From: Fulvivirga sediminis
GTDB lineage: Bacteria > Bacteroidota > Bacteroidia > Cytophagales > Cyclobacteriaceae
Assembly: GCF_016757215.1 (NCBI RefSeq)
Contig: NZ_JAESIY010000007.1
Span: forward strand, 62,001 to 126,000
Length of the DNA stretch: 64,000 nucleotides
Direction: 5' to 3'
Under the pieces are notes generated by a model. It saw only the letters and a list, made by a program, of their open reading frames with translations, did not search any database and was not told the DNA's origin. Of this stretch, positions 8,053 to 17,123 are shown piece by piece (position 1 is the stretch's first letter; every line of letters begins with the position of its first letter). The translations under genes and the position numbers were made by a program.

Positions 8053-9666
8053 ATGATTACAGGAGAATTAAAATCACAGGTAGATAAAATTTGGGAAGCT
8101 TTCTGGACGGGAGGTACATCTAATCCACTAACCGTTATTGAGCAATTTACTTACCTGCTGTTTTTACGCAGGGTAGATGAAAGACAACAGCTGGAAGAGA
8201 AAAAGGCTAACCTAATCGGTGAGTCTGTACAAAATCCTTTTTACACCGCAGAAGAACAAGAACTACGCTGGAGCTCATTCATTAATAAAGAGCCAGAAAC
8301 CATGTTCGACCTGTTTACGAAACCCTTGGTCAATAATAAAACGGTTTTTGATCATATGAAGGAGTTAGGCAGCCAGGCTGGGGTTTTTGCCCAATATATG
8401 AAAGGCGCTACTTTCATGATTTCTACTCCTAAACTTCTGGATCAGGTAGTGCAGATGATTGCCAAAATTAAAATGGACGACCGTGATACCAAAGGCGATT
8501 TGTATGAATATCTGCTTTCTAAAATTGCTTCTGCTGGTACCAATGGGCAATTCCGTACGCCTAGGCATATCATCCAAATGATGGTAGAAATGACCGAACC
8601 TACTGGTGAAGACCTTATCTGTGACCCTTCTTGTGGTTCTGCTGGTTTTCTGGTGGCTTCAGGCGAATATTTTCATCAGCATCATGCAGATTATTTTCAC
8701 GATAAAACTTTCAGGGATCATTACAATTCAACCATGTTTACGGGTATTGAATTTGACTCTACCATGTTGCGAATTGGGGCTATGAACTTACAGCTGCATG
8801 GCATTGAAAACCCGGAGCTGATTGGCAAAGATGCCCTTAGTGAAAGTAATGATATTAAAGATCGCTTTACCCTAATTTTGGCTAATCCACCTTTTAAAGG
8901 CAGTCTGGATTATGATGGAGTGGAAAAATCATTACTGCAAACCGTAAAAACCAAAAAGACAGAGCTGCTCTTTTTAGGCCTTATGCTACGCATGCTAAAA
9001 ACAGGAGGGCGGGCGGCCGTAATTATACCCGATGGTGTGCTCTTTGGTAGTTCGAAAGCACATAAGGAAATCCGCAAAGAAATTATAGACGGACATAAGC
9101 TGGAGGCTGTTATTTCCATGCCTTCCGGGGTATTTAAGCCTTATGCTGGAGTAAGCACTGCTGTGATTTTCTTTACCAAAACCAATTCGGGCGGTACAGA
9201 AAACGTATGGTTTTATGATATGCAGGCCGATGGTTTTAGTCTGGATGACAAACGTACTCCGCTAAAAACCAGACAGTCAGAAAAAGCTGCTGCTGAAGGC
9301 ACCAAAGAGGCCAAAAAAGAAACTGATGAAACGCATGTGGAAATAGAGCGAGATATTACTACGCAATACAGCGATATCATCCATGAAAATAACAATATAC
9401 CAGATATTATTGCCCGCTGGAAATCCTTAAATCCCCAAAACGGCAAAACATCTGATGAATATAACCGCAACCGTACCGAGCAATCATTTATGGTGCCGGC
9501 AGAAGAAATTCGTAGCAATGACTATGACCTGAGCATTAACAGATATAAAGAAATAGTGTATGAAGAAGTGCAATACGCACCTCCGGCCGAAATTATTGCT
9601 GAAATAGAAAGCCTGAATAAACAGCGATCAGAGGCACTGGAAACATTGAAGAAATTGTTGTCTTAA
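8053..9666 (+). CDS. hsdM: Type I restriction-modification system, DNA methyltransferase subunit
   Basis: N6-adenine methyltransferase subunit of a type I system; with HsdS it methylates the bipartite target, and with HsdR it forms the restriction complex. 537 residues. An HsdM N-terminal helical region (LTVIEQFTYLLFLRRVDE) is followed by the SAM-binding motif I DPSCGSAGFLVASGEY and the catalytic motif IV LILANPPFKGS. Start at ATG 8053 gives MITGELKSQVDKIWEAFW, the normal family start. The stop codon is embedded in the first base pairs of the following repeat unit (TCTTAAAC), so coding end and repeat array abut. Separate from hsdS by 332 bp, which is unusual for type I operons. Confidence 0.95.
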   Translation: MITGELKSQVDKIWEAFWTGGTSNPLTVIEQFTYLLFLRRVDERQQLEEKKANLIGESVQNPFYTAEEQELRWSSFINKEPETMFDLFTKPLVNNKTVFDHMKELGSQAGVFAQYMKGATFMISTPKLLDQVVQMIAKIKMDDRDTKGDLYEYLLSKIASAGTNGQFRTPRHIIQMMVEMTEPTGEDLICDPSCGSAGFLVASGEYFHQHHADYFHDKTFRDHYNSTMFTGIEFDSTMLRIGAMNLQLHGIENPELIGKDALSESNDIKDRFTLILANPPFKGSLDYDGVEKSLLQTVKTKKTELLFLGLMLRMLKTGGRAAVIIPDGVLFGSSKAHKEIRKEIIDGHKLEAVISMPSGVFKPYAGVSTAVIFFTKTNSGGTENVWFYDMQADGFSLDDKRTPLKTRQSEKAAAEGTKEAKKETDETHVEIERDITTQYSDIIHENNNIPDIIARWKSLNPQNGKTSDEYNRNRTEQSFMVPAEEIRSNDYDLSINRYKEIVYEEVQYAPPAEIIAEIESLNKQRSEALETLKKLLS

Positions 9667-9998
9667 ACTATAATTACCATGATGATTGTGATGAACATGA
9701 TAGTAACTAAAAAACAATCACATGAATCACAGAGATCATATACATCATAGTTAAAAACAGTAACGTACAGAATATCTTAAACTATGATTACCATGATTAT
9801 TGAGATGAACATGATAGTAAATAAAAAAGAATCACATGAATCACACCAATCATATACATCACAGTTAAAGACAGTAACGTACAGAATATCTTAAACTATG
9901 ATTACCATGATGATTTTGATGAACATGATACCCAAATTTCAGCCATCACGTCCATCAAAAAAAATTATAAAAATCACAGTTAAAACACAGCATTTATC
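9664..9998 (+). repeat. Tandem 114-bp palindromic units between hsdM and hsdS
   Basis: Units begin with TCTTAAACTATGATT-like sequence at 9661, 9775 and 9889, an exact 114-nt period. Each has a forward arm of four 9-nt words with GAT at the start (GATTACCAT, GATGATTGT, GATGAACAT, GATAG), an A-rich spacer, and a complementary arm (AATCACATGAATCAC ... CATCACAGTT), then the linker AAAGACAGTAACGTACAGAA. The third unit is degenerate in its second half. The arms pair imperfectly because chiefly the GAT/ATC positions are conserved. Confidence 0.9.
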
Positions 9999-11183
9999 AT
10001 GAAAATAGTTACTCTGGGTGAAATTTGCAGTCAAATAACAGATGGGACTCACCATACACCTACATATACAGAGAAAGGAATTCCGTTTTTAAGAGTAACG
10101 GATATTACGGGAAGTAATGAGAGTAAAAAATTTATCTCAGAAAATGAACATAGGCAATTAATCAAGCGATGTAATCCGGAAAAAGGAGATATTCTCTATA
10201 CTAAAAATGGAACTATTGGTGTTGCTAAAGAAATTGACTGGGATTTTGAATTTAGTATTTTTGTTAGCTTATGCTTGCTTAAAGCAAACCCTAATTTCGT
10301 TTTTAATAGATATTTAGTTCATTATTTGAATACTAATTTCGCCTTAAGACAAGCTACACAAAATTCAAAAAAGGCAACAATTTCAAATTTACATTTGATT
10401 GAAATAAAAAAAATCAAAATCCCCCTACCACCGCTCCCCACCCAAAAGAAAATAGCGGCCATTTTAGATGAAGCCGATAAACTGCGCCAGCAAAGCAAAC
10501 AACTCATAGAAAACTACAACCAGCTTACCCAATCCCTATTCCTGGATATGTTTGGGGATCCTGTGACAAATCCAAAAGGTTATCCTATATCTAGCGTAGG
10601 AGAGCAATGTAATGTAAAAGGAGGAAAGAGAGTTCCTAAAGGTGAAAAGTTAATTAAAGAGGATACCGGATACCCGTATATCAAAGCAGGTAATATTAAA
10701 AATGGTAAGGTCACCTTAAAGAATCTTGAATACTTAAATTATGAAACCAGAGAAAAAATTAAAAGATATACGGTGGAAAAGGGAGATGTTTGCATTACCG
10801 TTGTAGGAATAAATATTGGAGATATTGGAATTGTACCAGCAGAATTGGACAAAGCTAATTTAACAGAGAATGCAAATAAATTATTAATTAAAGATAAATG
10901 TCGATTAAATGGGATTTATTTAACATTAGCTTTACAATCCGATTACATTCAAAAACAAATACACAAAAAAACAATGGCTGTCGGAGTTCCTAAATTGGCA
11001 TTATTCCGAATTCAAGAATTGTTAATTCTTCTACCTCCAATCAACCTCCAAAATCAATTCGCAGAACGCTTGCAGGCCATAGAAGCGCAAAAAGCACAAG
11101 CACAGCAAGAATTAGCCAAAGCAGAGGATTTATTCAATAGCTTACTACAGCGGGCTTTTAAGGGGGAGTTGGTAAAAGACTGA
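9999..11183 (+). CDS. hsdS: Type I restriction-modification system, specificity subunit
   Basis: 394-residue specificity subunit that chooses the recognition sequence. It has the two-target-recognition-domain layout: TRD1 (about 1-145), a central conserved helical spacer (LPPLPTQKKIAAILDEADKL ... LFLDMFGDP), TRD2 (about 195-345) and a C-terminal conserved helix (LLPPINLQNQFAERLQAIEA ... LLQRAFKGELVKD). Both TRD halves begin with a similar segment (VTLGEICSQITDGTHHTP and SSVGEQCNVKGGKRVP), as usual. TRD sequences are AT-rich compared with the spacer, consistent with exchange of TRDs. The recognition sequence cannot be predicted by eye. Confidence 0.93.
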   Translation: MKIVTLGEICSQITDGTHHTPTYTEKGIPFLRVTDITGSNESKKFISENEHRQLIKRCNPEKGDILYTKNGTIGVAKEIDWDFEFSIFVSLCLLKANPNFVFNRYLVHYLNTNFALRQATQNSKKATISNLHLIEIKKIKIPLPPLPTQKKIAAILDEADKLRQQSKQLIENYNQLTQSLFLDMFGDPVTNPKGYPISSVGEQCNVKGGKRVPKGEKLIKEDTGYPYIKAGNIKNGKVTLKNLEYLNYETREKIKRYTVEKGDVCITVVGINIGDIGIVPAELDKANLTENANKLLIKDKCRLNGIYLTLALQSDYIQKQIHKKTMAVGVPKLALFRIQELLILLPPINLQNQFAERLQAIEAQKAQAQQELAKAEDLFNSLLQRAFKGELVKD

Positions 11184-11186
11184 ACC

Positions 11187-11530
11187 ACGGATTTGAAAGA
11201 TTGCACAGATGACACTGATAAAGAAAAAAATCACATCAATCATATACATCACAGTTGAAGACAATAACGTACAGCATATCTTAAACTATGATTCTCGTGA
11301 TGATTATGATGGGCATGATAGAAACTAAAATAATCACATCAATCACACCAATCACATACATCACAGTTAAAGACAATAACGTACAGCATATCTTAAACTA
11401 TGATTCTCGTGATGATTATGATGGCCATGATAGGTGCTAAAAAACAATCACATCGATCACACAAATCATATACATCACAGTTAAAGACAGTAATATAAAA
11501 AAATATTCTTAAACTATGATCATACCCAGA
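11187..11530 (+). repeat. Palindromic repeat array between hsdS and hsdR
   Basis: The first unit has an atypical forward arm (ACCACG then GATTTGAAA, GATTGCACA, GATGACACT, GATAAAG) joined to the standard complementary arm. Two full units start at 11279 and 11391 (TCTTAAACTATGATTCTCG), 112 bp apart, and a third start at 11507 is truncated (TCTTAAACTATGATCATACC). The linker is AAAGACAATAACGTACAGCA. 11531-11628 is plain AT-rich sequence leading to hsdR. Confidence 0.88.
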
Positions 11531-11628
11531 ATCCTAGCTATCCTGCATATTCCAAAAATCATAATCCAGACTTATAAACTTGCATAACACTTCCAAAAAA
11601 GCTAGTTTAAAGCACTTTTTAGGATTAT

Positions 11629-14600
11629 ATGAGTAATTTTCATTTTTTAAAGGAGGAATGGCCCTCGGTTTTCAGCAAAATGAAGCTGGCTGAAGAGCGA
11701 GTTTACAGTGAGCCAGATTCTACCGGCATCAAGTGTCGCGCCGTGTTGGAGCATTGTCTGCTCACCATTTTTCAGTTGGAGCGGATTCGCTTGCCTTACG
11801 AGCCCACCATTCATAACCTGCTTACCGAGCCCGATTTCAAAGCAGAGATTTCTGATCGTTTAATGCTCGATGGCCTATTTTACGTTAAAAAAATAGGCAA
11901 TGCCGCTGCTCATGCCCGGTTAGTGAGTAAAGATGAGGCTAAAAACACCATTCAGTATATGTTTGCCTTCCTGAAATGGTTTGCTCGTAATTATAGTTAT
12001 CTGGAACCTGACACCCCTGATAATTTTAATTGGAGCTACGTGCCTAAAGTGGGGGCTGAAGACCGTCGTTTAAAGGAGCTCAAAGATCAAGTGCTACGTG
12101 AAGCTGCAGCTGAAATGGCAGAAATGAAAAAAAGGCTGCAGGAATTAGAAGCCAGTGAAGAAGCGGCTCGTGAAGAAGCCGAGGAAAGTGAAGCAGCTTA
12201 TGAGCTTTTGAAAGCACAAAATGAAAAGGCCCTGGCCCAACTCAAGGCCCAAAAGCAAGAAAGACAAGTAACGGTAGAGCCTCCATTTAATGAAGCTCGT
12301 ACCCGTAAACATTTAATAGATGCCGATTTAAAAGAAGCAGGGTGGGATAACCTGAAAGAAGGTAGAGACCTTGAATTTCCTGTCACTGGCATGCCTATTA
12401 ATTCACAAAATCCTAAAGGCAATGGTTTTGTAGATTATGTGCTGTGGGATGATAACGGCAAGCCACTGGCTGTTATAGAAGCCAAGCGCACAGCCAAGCA
12501 AGCCGACGCCGGAAGGCATCAGGCATTTTTTTATGCCAATTGCCTGGAAAATATGTACGGACAGCGGCCCATAATTTTCTACACCAACGGTTATGAAACC
12601 TACCTGTGGGATGACACCTTTTACAGTGCCCAACGCAGGATTTACGGCTTGTATGATAAGGAAGAGCTGCAATGGCTCATTCAGCAGCGCAACACAAGAA
12701 AAGACATTCGCCAGGCCAACATAAATATCACCATAGCGGGGCGCCCTTACCAAACTGAGGCACTGCAGCGCGTGGCAGAGAATTTAGTTACTGACGGCAA
12801 ACATGGCATCCGAGGTGCCAGGCGCAGGGCTTTGCTGGTAATGGCCACCGGTAGTGGCAAAACCCGTACGGCAGCCGCCCTGGTAGAGTTACTCATGAAA
12901 AATAATTGGGCTAAGCGAATTTTGTTTCTGGCTGATAGAAATGCGTTGGTCACGCAAGCCAAAAAGAGTTTTAATGAACATTTGCCTAATGTTTCGGCCA
13001 TTGACCTCACCAAAGAAAAGGAAAACGATACCACCCGTTTGGTTTTCAGTACCTACCAAAGCATGATTGTGAGGATAGACAATGCGGTAGAAGGAGAGGA
13101 GCGCTTTTATGGCGTCGGCCATTTCGATCTTATTATTTTGGATGAAGCCCACCGCTCGATATATAATCGTTATCAGGCCATTTTCGATTATTTCGATGCC
13201 TTGATTGTCGGTCTAACTGCTACGCCTAAAAAGCATGTAGATACCAACACCTATGAAATGTTTGGCTGTGAAGATGAAGATCCTACTTTTGAATTCAGTC
13301 TGGAGGAAGCCACGCCTACCTATCTTTGTCCATTCAAAGTGAAAGATGTAGGTACCAGATTTCTGAAGGAAGGAGTAAAATACGAAAACCTGTCAGGAGA
13401 AGAGCAGAAACATTATGAAGAGACCTTTGCCCATCCGGTAACGGGCCAAATGCCCAGTGAGGCGTACTTAGACAGGGCTACAGCCTCTATTACCGAAGAG
13501 CAAAAGAAATGGCTTTTTAATAAACATACCGTCAATGAAGTGCTGGATGTGCTCATGACCCAGGGCCTTAAAATTGAAGGGGGAGATAGAATTGGTAGAA
13601 CCATTATTTTTGCACTCAATCAAAACCATGCAGATTTTATTGTGAAATGTTTTGAAGAGCGTTACTCTGAAAAGCCTGCCGGGTTCATCAGCACTATTTA
13701 CAATGGCATCTCTCACGTGCAAACGCTCATAGATAGTTTTTGCGATCCACACAAAGAAAACTTACCACAGATTGCTGTTTCAGTAGATATGATGGACACC
13801 GGAATAGATGCCCCTCGCATACTGAACCTGGTTTTCTTTAAGCCGGTAAAATCCTACGCCAAGTTTTGGCAAATGATAGGCCGCGGCACCAGGAAATGTC
13901 CAAATATATTCGGTCCTGGTGAAGACAAAACCGAGTTTCTGATTTTTGATATCTGTGATAATTTTGAATTCTTTGGTGAAAACCCTGATGGCATTGAAAG
14001 CGGCACGGTGAAGCCCATCACCCAACAAATATTTGAGAGCCGCCTACAGCTAAGTCAGGCCCTGCTATATAACCCTAGTGATGAGCACATGGAGCTCTCA
14101 AAAGTGCTATTAGATATTTTGCATGGTACTATTTTCAGTCTCAACCGTAAACGCTTTCAGGTAGACATGAAACTGCGCTATGTAACGGAGTTTCAAATCA
14201 GAGACCGCTGGAATAACCTCTCCGACAATGATTTGCACATCATAGAGGAGCATTTGTCTGCCTTGCCCGTGTCTGATGAAGCCAAAGAAGCCACCAAGCG
14301 TTTTGATTTGCTCATACTGAAGATGCAAATTGCCAACATCAACAAGCCCACAGCCGAGGCCTTTTACCACGAACGCTTAATGAAAATAGCCCAAAAGCTG
14401 AGCCAACTATATGGTGTGCCACAGGTACTAAGAGCCAAGCCTGTCATTGAAAAAATGAAACACCCTGAATTCTACAAAGGCCTTACGCAAAAGCGAATGG
14501 AGAAACTGAGGAAGGAAATCAGAGAGCTGGTAAGTCTGCTGGAAAACGAAGACGTAAAACCAGTGTATGCCAACTATCAAGACAGTGACCTGCGCGTGGC

Positions 14601-15126
14601 TGATATAGATCCTTCTAACATTTACCGTGAGGGCTCTACCATGTATAAAATGCGAGTTGAGCGGTTTATTCGTGAGAATAAAACCAACCTAACCATCTCT
14701 AAATTAGCCAATAATAAAACCATAACGCAGGCAGAACTTCAGGAATTGGAGCACATTTTATTTGACGGATCAGAGCGTGGGAACAAAGAAGATTTTCAAA
14801 ATGTATACGGAGAGCAGCCTTTGGGTAATTTCATTAGGAGCATTATAGGCTTAGATGAGGCGGCAGCCCGAGCAGCCTTTGCTGACTTTTTGCAAGCCGG
14901 TACGCTACGGGCTGACCAAATGACCTTCATCAATCAGATCATTAAATACCTTACCGTAAACGGCACCATAGACAAAAAGATGCTTTTTGAACCTCCGTTT
15001 ACCAATGTGAATGATCAGGGCCTAATCGGTGTATTTGATGACGGCCAAGCCACAAAAATCATCAGCATTATTAATCAGGTAAACGGCAATGCCGACGCTG
15101 AAGATGCTGCAATAGGAGGGGTGTGA
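11629..15126 (+). CDS. hsdR: Type I restriction-modification system, restriction/translocase subunit
   Basis: 1165-residue motor and nuclease subunit. Order: an N-terminal DUF4145-like helical domain (about 10-130), a coiled coil rich in Glu/Ala (about 140-210), the HSDR_N nuclease domain with VDYVLWDD and VIEAKRTAKQ (Asp and ExK of the PD-(D/E)xK site, about 265-290), then a superfamily 2 helicase with Walker A MATGSGKTRTAAALVELL (about 404-421), DEAH box LIILDEAHRSIYNRY, motif III GLTATPKK and motif VI QMIGRGTRKCP. The C-terminal part resembles the EcoEI R C-terminal domain. Intact, so the three hsd genes together could form an active system. Confidence 0.95.
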   Translation: MSNFHFLKEEWPSVFSKMKLAEERVYSEPDSTGIKCRAVLEHCLLTIFQLERIRLPYEPTIHNLLTEPDFKAEISDRLMLDGLFYVKKIGNAAAHARLVSKDEAKNTIQYMFAFLKWFARNYSYLEPDTPDNFNWSYVPKVGAEDRRLKELKDQVLREAAAEMAEMKKRLQELEASEEAAREEAEESEAAYELLKAQNEKALAQLKAQKQERQVTVEPPFNEARTRKHLIDADLKEAGWDNLKEGRDLEFPVTGMPINSQNPKGNGFVDYVLWDDNGKPLAVIEAKRTAKQADAGRHQAFFYANCLENMYGQRPIIFYTNGYETYLWDDTFYSAQRRIYGLYDKEELQWLIQQRNTRKDIRQANINITIAGRPYQTEALQRVAENLVTDGKHGIRGARRRALLVMATGSGKTRTAAALVELLMKNNWAKRILFLADRNALVTQAKKSFNEHLPNVSAIDLTKEKENDTTRLVFSTYQSMIVRIDNAVEGEERFYGVGHFDLIILDEAHRSIYNRYQAIFDYFDALIVGLTATPKKHVDTNTYEMFGCEDEDPTFEFSLEEATPTYLCPFKVKDVGTRFLKEGVKYENLSGEEQKHYEETFAHPVTGQMPSEAYLDRATASITEEQKKWLFNKHTVNEVLDVLMTQGLKIEGGDRIGRTIIFALNQNHADFIVKCFEERYSEKPAGFISTIYNGISHVQTLIDSFCDPHKENLPQIAVSVDMMDTGIDAPRILNLVFFKPVKSYAKFWQMIGRGTRKCPNIFGPGEDKTEFLIFDICDNFEFFGENPDGIESGTVKPITQQIFESRLQLSQALLYNPSDEHMELSKVLLDILHGTIFSLNRKRFQVDMKLRYVTEFQIRDRWNNLSDNDLHIIEEHLSALPVSDEAKEATKRFDLLILKMQIANINKPTAEAFYHERLMKIAQKLSQLYGVPQVLRAKPVIEKMKHPEFYKGLTQKRMEKLRKEIRELVSLLENEDVKPVYANYQDSDLRVADIDPSNIYREGSTMYKMRVERFIRENKTNLTISKLANNKTITQAELQELEHILFDGSERGNKEDFQNVYGEQPLGNFIRSIIGLDEAAARAAFADFLQAGTLRADQMTFINQIIKYLTVNGTIDKKMLFEPPFTNVNDQGLIGVFDDGQATKIISIINQVNGNADAEDAAIGGV

Positions 15127-15796
15127 TAACCCGCGAGAAAATGTCATCGGTTGTGCCATGTCTATTATTAGGTATTTAAACTATTATTTGGGAAGTAAAA
15201 GGAGGAAGGTTCTTAAGTAACTATAAGCCCTATGAAATTTGAATTGGAAAGCCAAATTTTTTGATTCACCTAGTTTGGAGATTTGGATAATGGATTTATT
15301 TACAGGTTCGGGTTATTTGCTCACAAGTCTTATGGAAAAATAGGTGCGTTTTATGAGACTTATCACAAATGCATTTAGTAAAATGGTTTCACTTATATAA
15401 TTATGAAAATTTAAATAATATTTTCATCGGGTATTTGAGATAGCAAATTTGTTTAAATGAACTTGCTATGAGCAATTTTTTATAAAGACTTTTACAACAC
15501 TAAAAAATAATCTATTTAAGGTCTGAAAAATGTAGGTCTAAGTAAATTTTAAAGCACTTCGAATTGTATGTTTCTAGTCTTATATCAATTATTAAATAGA
15601 TTCTAATCACTTTATAAAGCAGACATTGTCTCACATGATGGGTCTTTAACAGTAAACTTAATTATGGTTTAACCATAAAAACATTTTGTTTTGATTGACA
15701 ATTGAATAGTTACATTATATATTGATATTGTCAATATATTTTTATTAAGTACTAATTAATGTCAACTGCTCAAGGCATAGTGTAAACTGAACCTTT
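15127..15796. other. 670-bp AT-rich gap after hsdR
   Basis: No open frame of interest, no repeat unit of the hsd arrays and no strong hairpin were seen. The last 100 bp (ending CTGAACCTTT before 15797) presumably carry the promoter of the next gene, but no clear TAnnTTTG box is present. Confidence 0.5.
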
Positions 15797-17098
15797 ATGG
15801 ATGAAAAGTTGAATGAAGTTCTAGCATTTATTTTTTTTCTATGTCTTGTACAGGCATCTTATTCCCTGCTAAATGTAATAGTTCAAATTCGACCACATGG
15901 AGAGTTTAGAAATAGATTTAAGAGCTTATCCGGAAATAATGCGTATTACGCTTTTTTTATTGAACAAAGAAGTCTATTAAATATAATCTACAAACAATCT
16001 AAATTATCAGTTGGCTTAGCCCTACAAGATGTTAAAATTTGGGGTGAAACTGCCCAAATCAATAAATCTGATGGACTTTCCTCTATTCACGAGGCATGGC
16101 GGGAGTTCAATTTAATTCAAAATTTTCAATGAAAGTGGGTAGGCAAGAGCTAAATTATGATGATGCTCGAATATTAGACAATCTCGACTGGGCTGCACAA
16201 GCTAGGTCGTATGATGCATTGAAATTTGCTTATCAGGATTCATTAATGCAAGTTGATGGTGTTTTGGCCTTTAATCTAAGCGGTGAAATCCCTGAGCCAG
16301 TCAAGCTATTTAATAACATCTATAATTCGCCAGGTGGTTTTAGTACTTTAGGGGGAGATCTTCCAAATTATAAAAACCTGCAACTTTTATGGTTTAAGAG
16401 ACAAATAAAAAAATCAAACTTTAGACTAATTTTAGATAATATTGGATGGCAAATGCCTGATTCTACTGTAAGCTATTTATTAACAACTGGATTCAATAGT
16501 AAAATAGTTGTCAACACCAAAATAGATATAAATGGATCTCTATACTATCAGATCGGTGAGGATATAGCAGACCGAAAAACCGAGGCATATTTGGCAGCAT
16601 TGAACTTAGGATTCAAAACTAGAAGCTCCTTCCGCTACAAACTTGGATTTAATTATGTTTCTGGAAGTGAAGCTTGGGAAGGTGCGAATCAATCAAGTTC
16701 TTTTGACCCGCTTTTTGGAACCCACCATAAATTTTATGGATTAATGGATTACTTCTATGTGGGAAGTCCTCATAATCAATCTGGTAAGACTATCGGGTTA
16801 TGGGATTATTATTTAGGTGGAGAACTTACATTAAGGGAAGCATTTAAGTTGCTTCTAACAGTTCATGGTTTTAGTTCATCAGTTTCTATTATAAATCAAA
16901 CTCTAATTACTGAAAACCTAAATCCACATTTGGGAACTGACTTAGATTTAGTATTTAATTATAAGTACTCAGCAGACATCAACTTTAAAACTGTTTATTC
17001 ACAGTATGTTGGCAACTTCAAGTATGGAAATTATAAAGTCAGACGGTAGGAAATCCGCCTCAAACTGGGCATTGCTTATGATTACAGTAAACCCATAA
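15797..17098 (+). pseudogene. Alginate-export-family outer membrane beta-barrel, broken by two frameshifts
   Basis: The first frame (15797-16132) reads a hydrophobic leader, then QIRPHGEFRNRFKSL and FFIEQRSLLNIIYK, ending in the family-like GLSSIHEAW. The continuation is in another frame from about 16104: FSMKVGRQELNYDDARI and following barrel strands to 17049 (FKYGNYKV). A third frame then supplies the expected C-terminus SNWALLMITVNP-stop at 17096-17098. Loss of one base near TGGCGGG (16100-16107) and a second shift near 17030-17043 explain this. The full length (~430 residues) and motifs match the alginate_exp barrel family. Only 25 bp separates it from the next gene. Genuine decay and assembly error are both possible. 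Confidence 0.8.
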
Positions 17099-17123
17099 AT
17101 TATATAACATTAAATTTATTTTT

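Noticed and set aside
7264-11530. The hsd repeats as a CRISPR array
   Set aside because: Units are ~114 bp, near-identical throughout and palindromic by arm; there are no short repeats with unique spacers and no cas genes.
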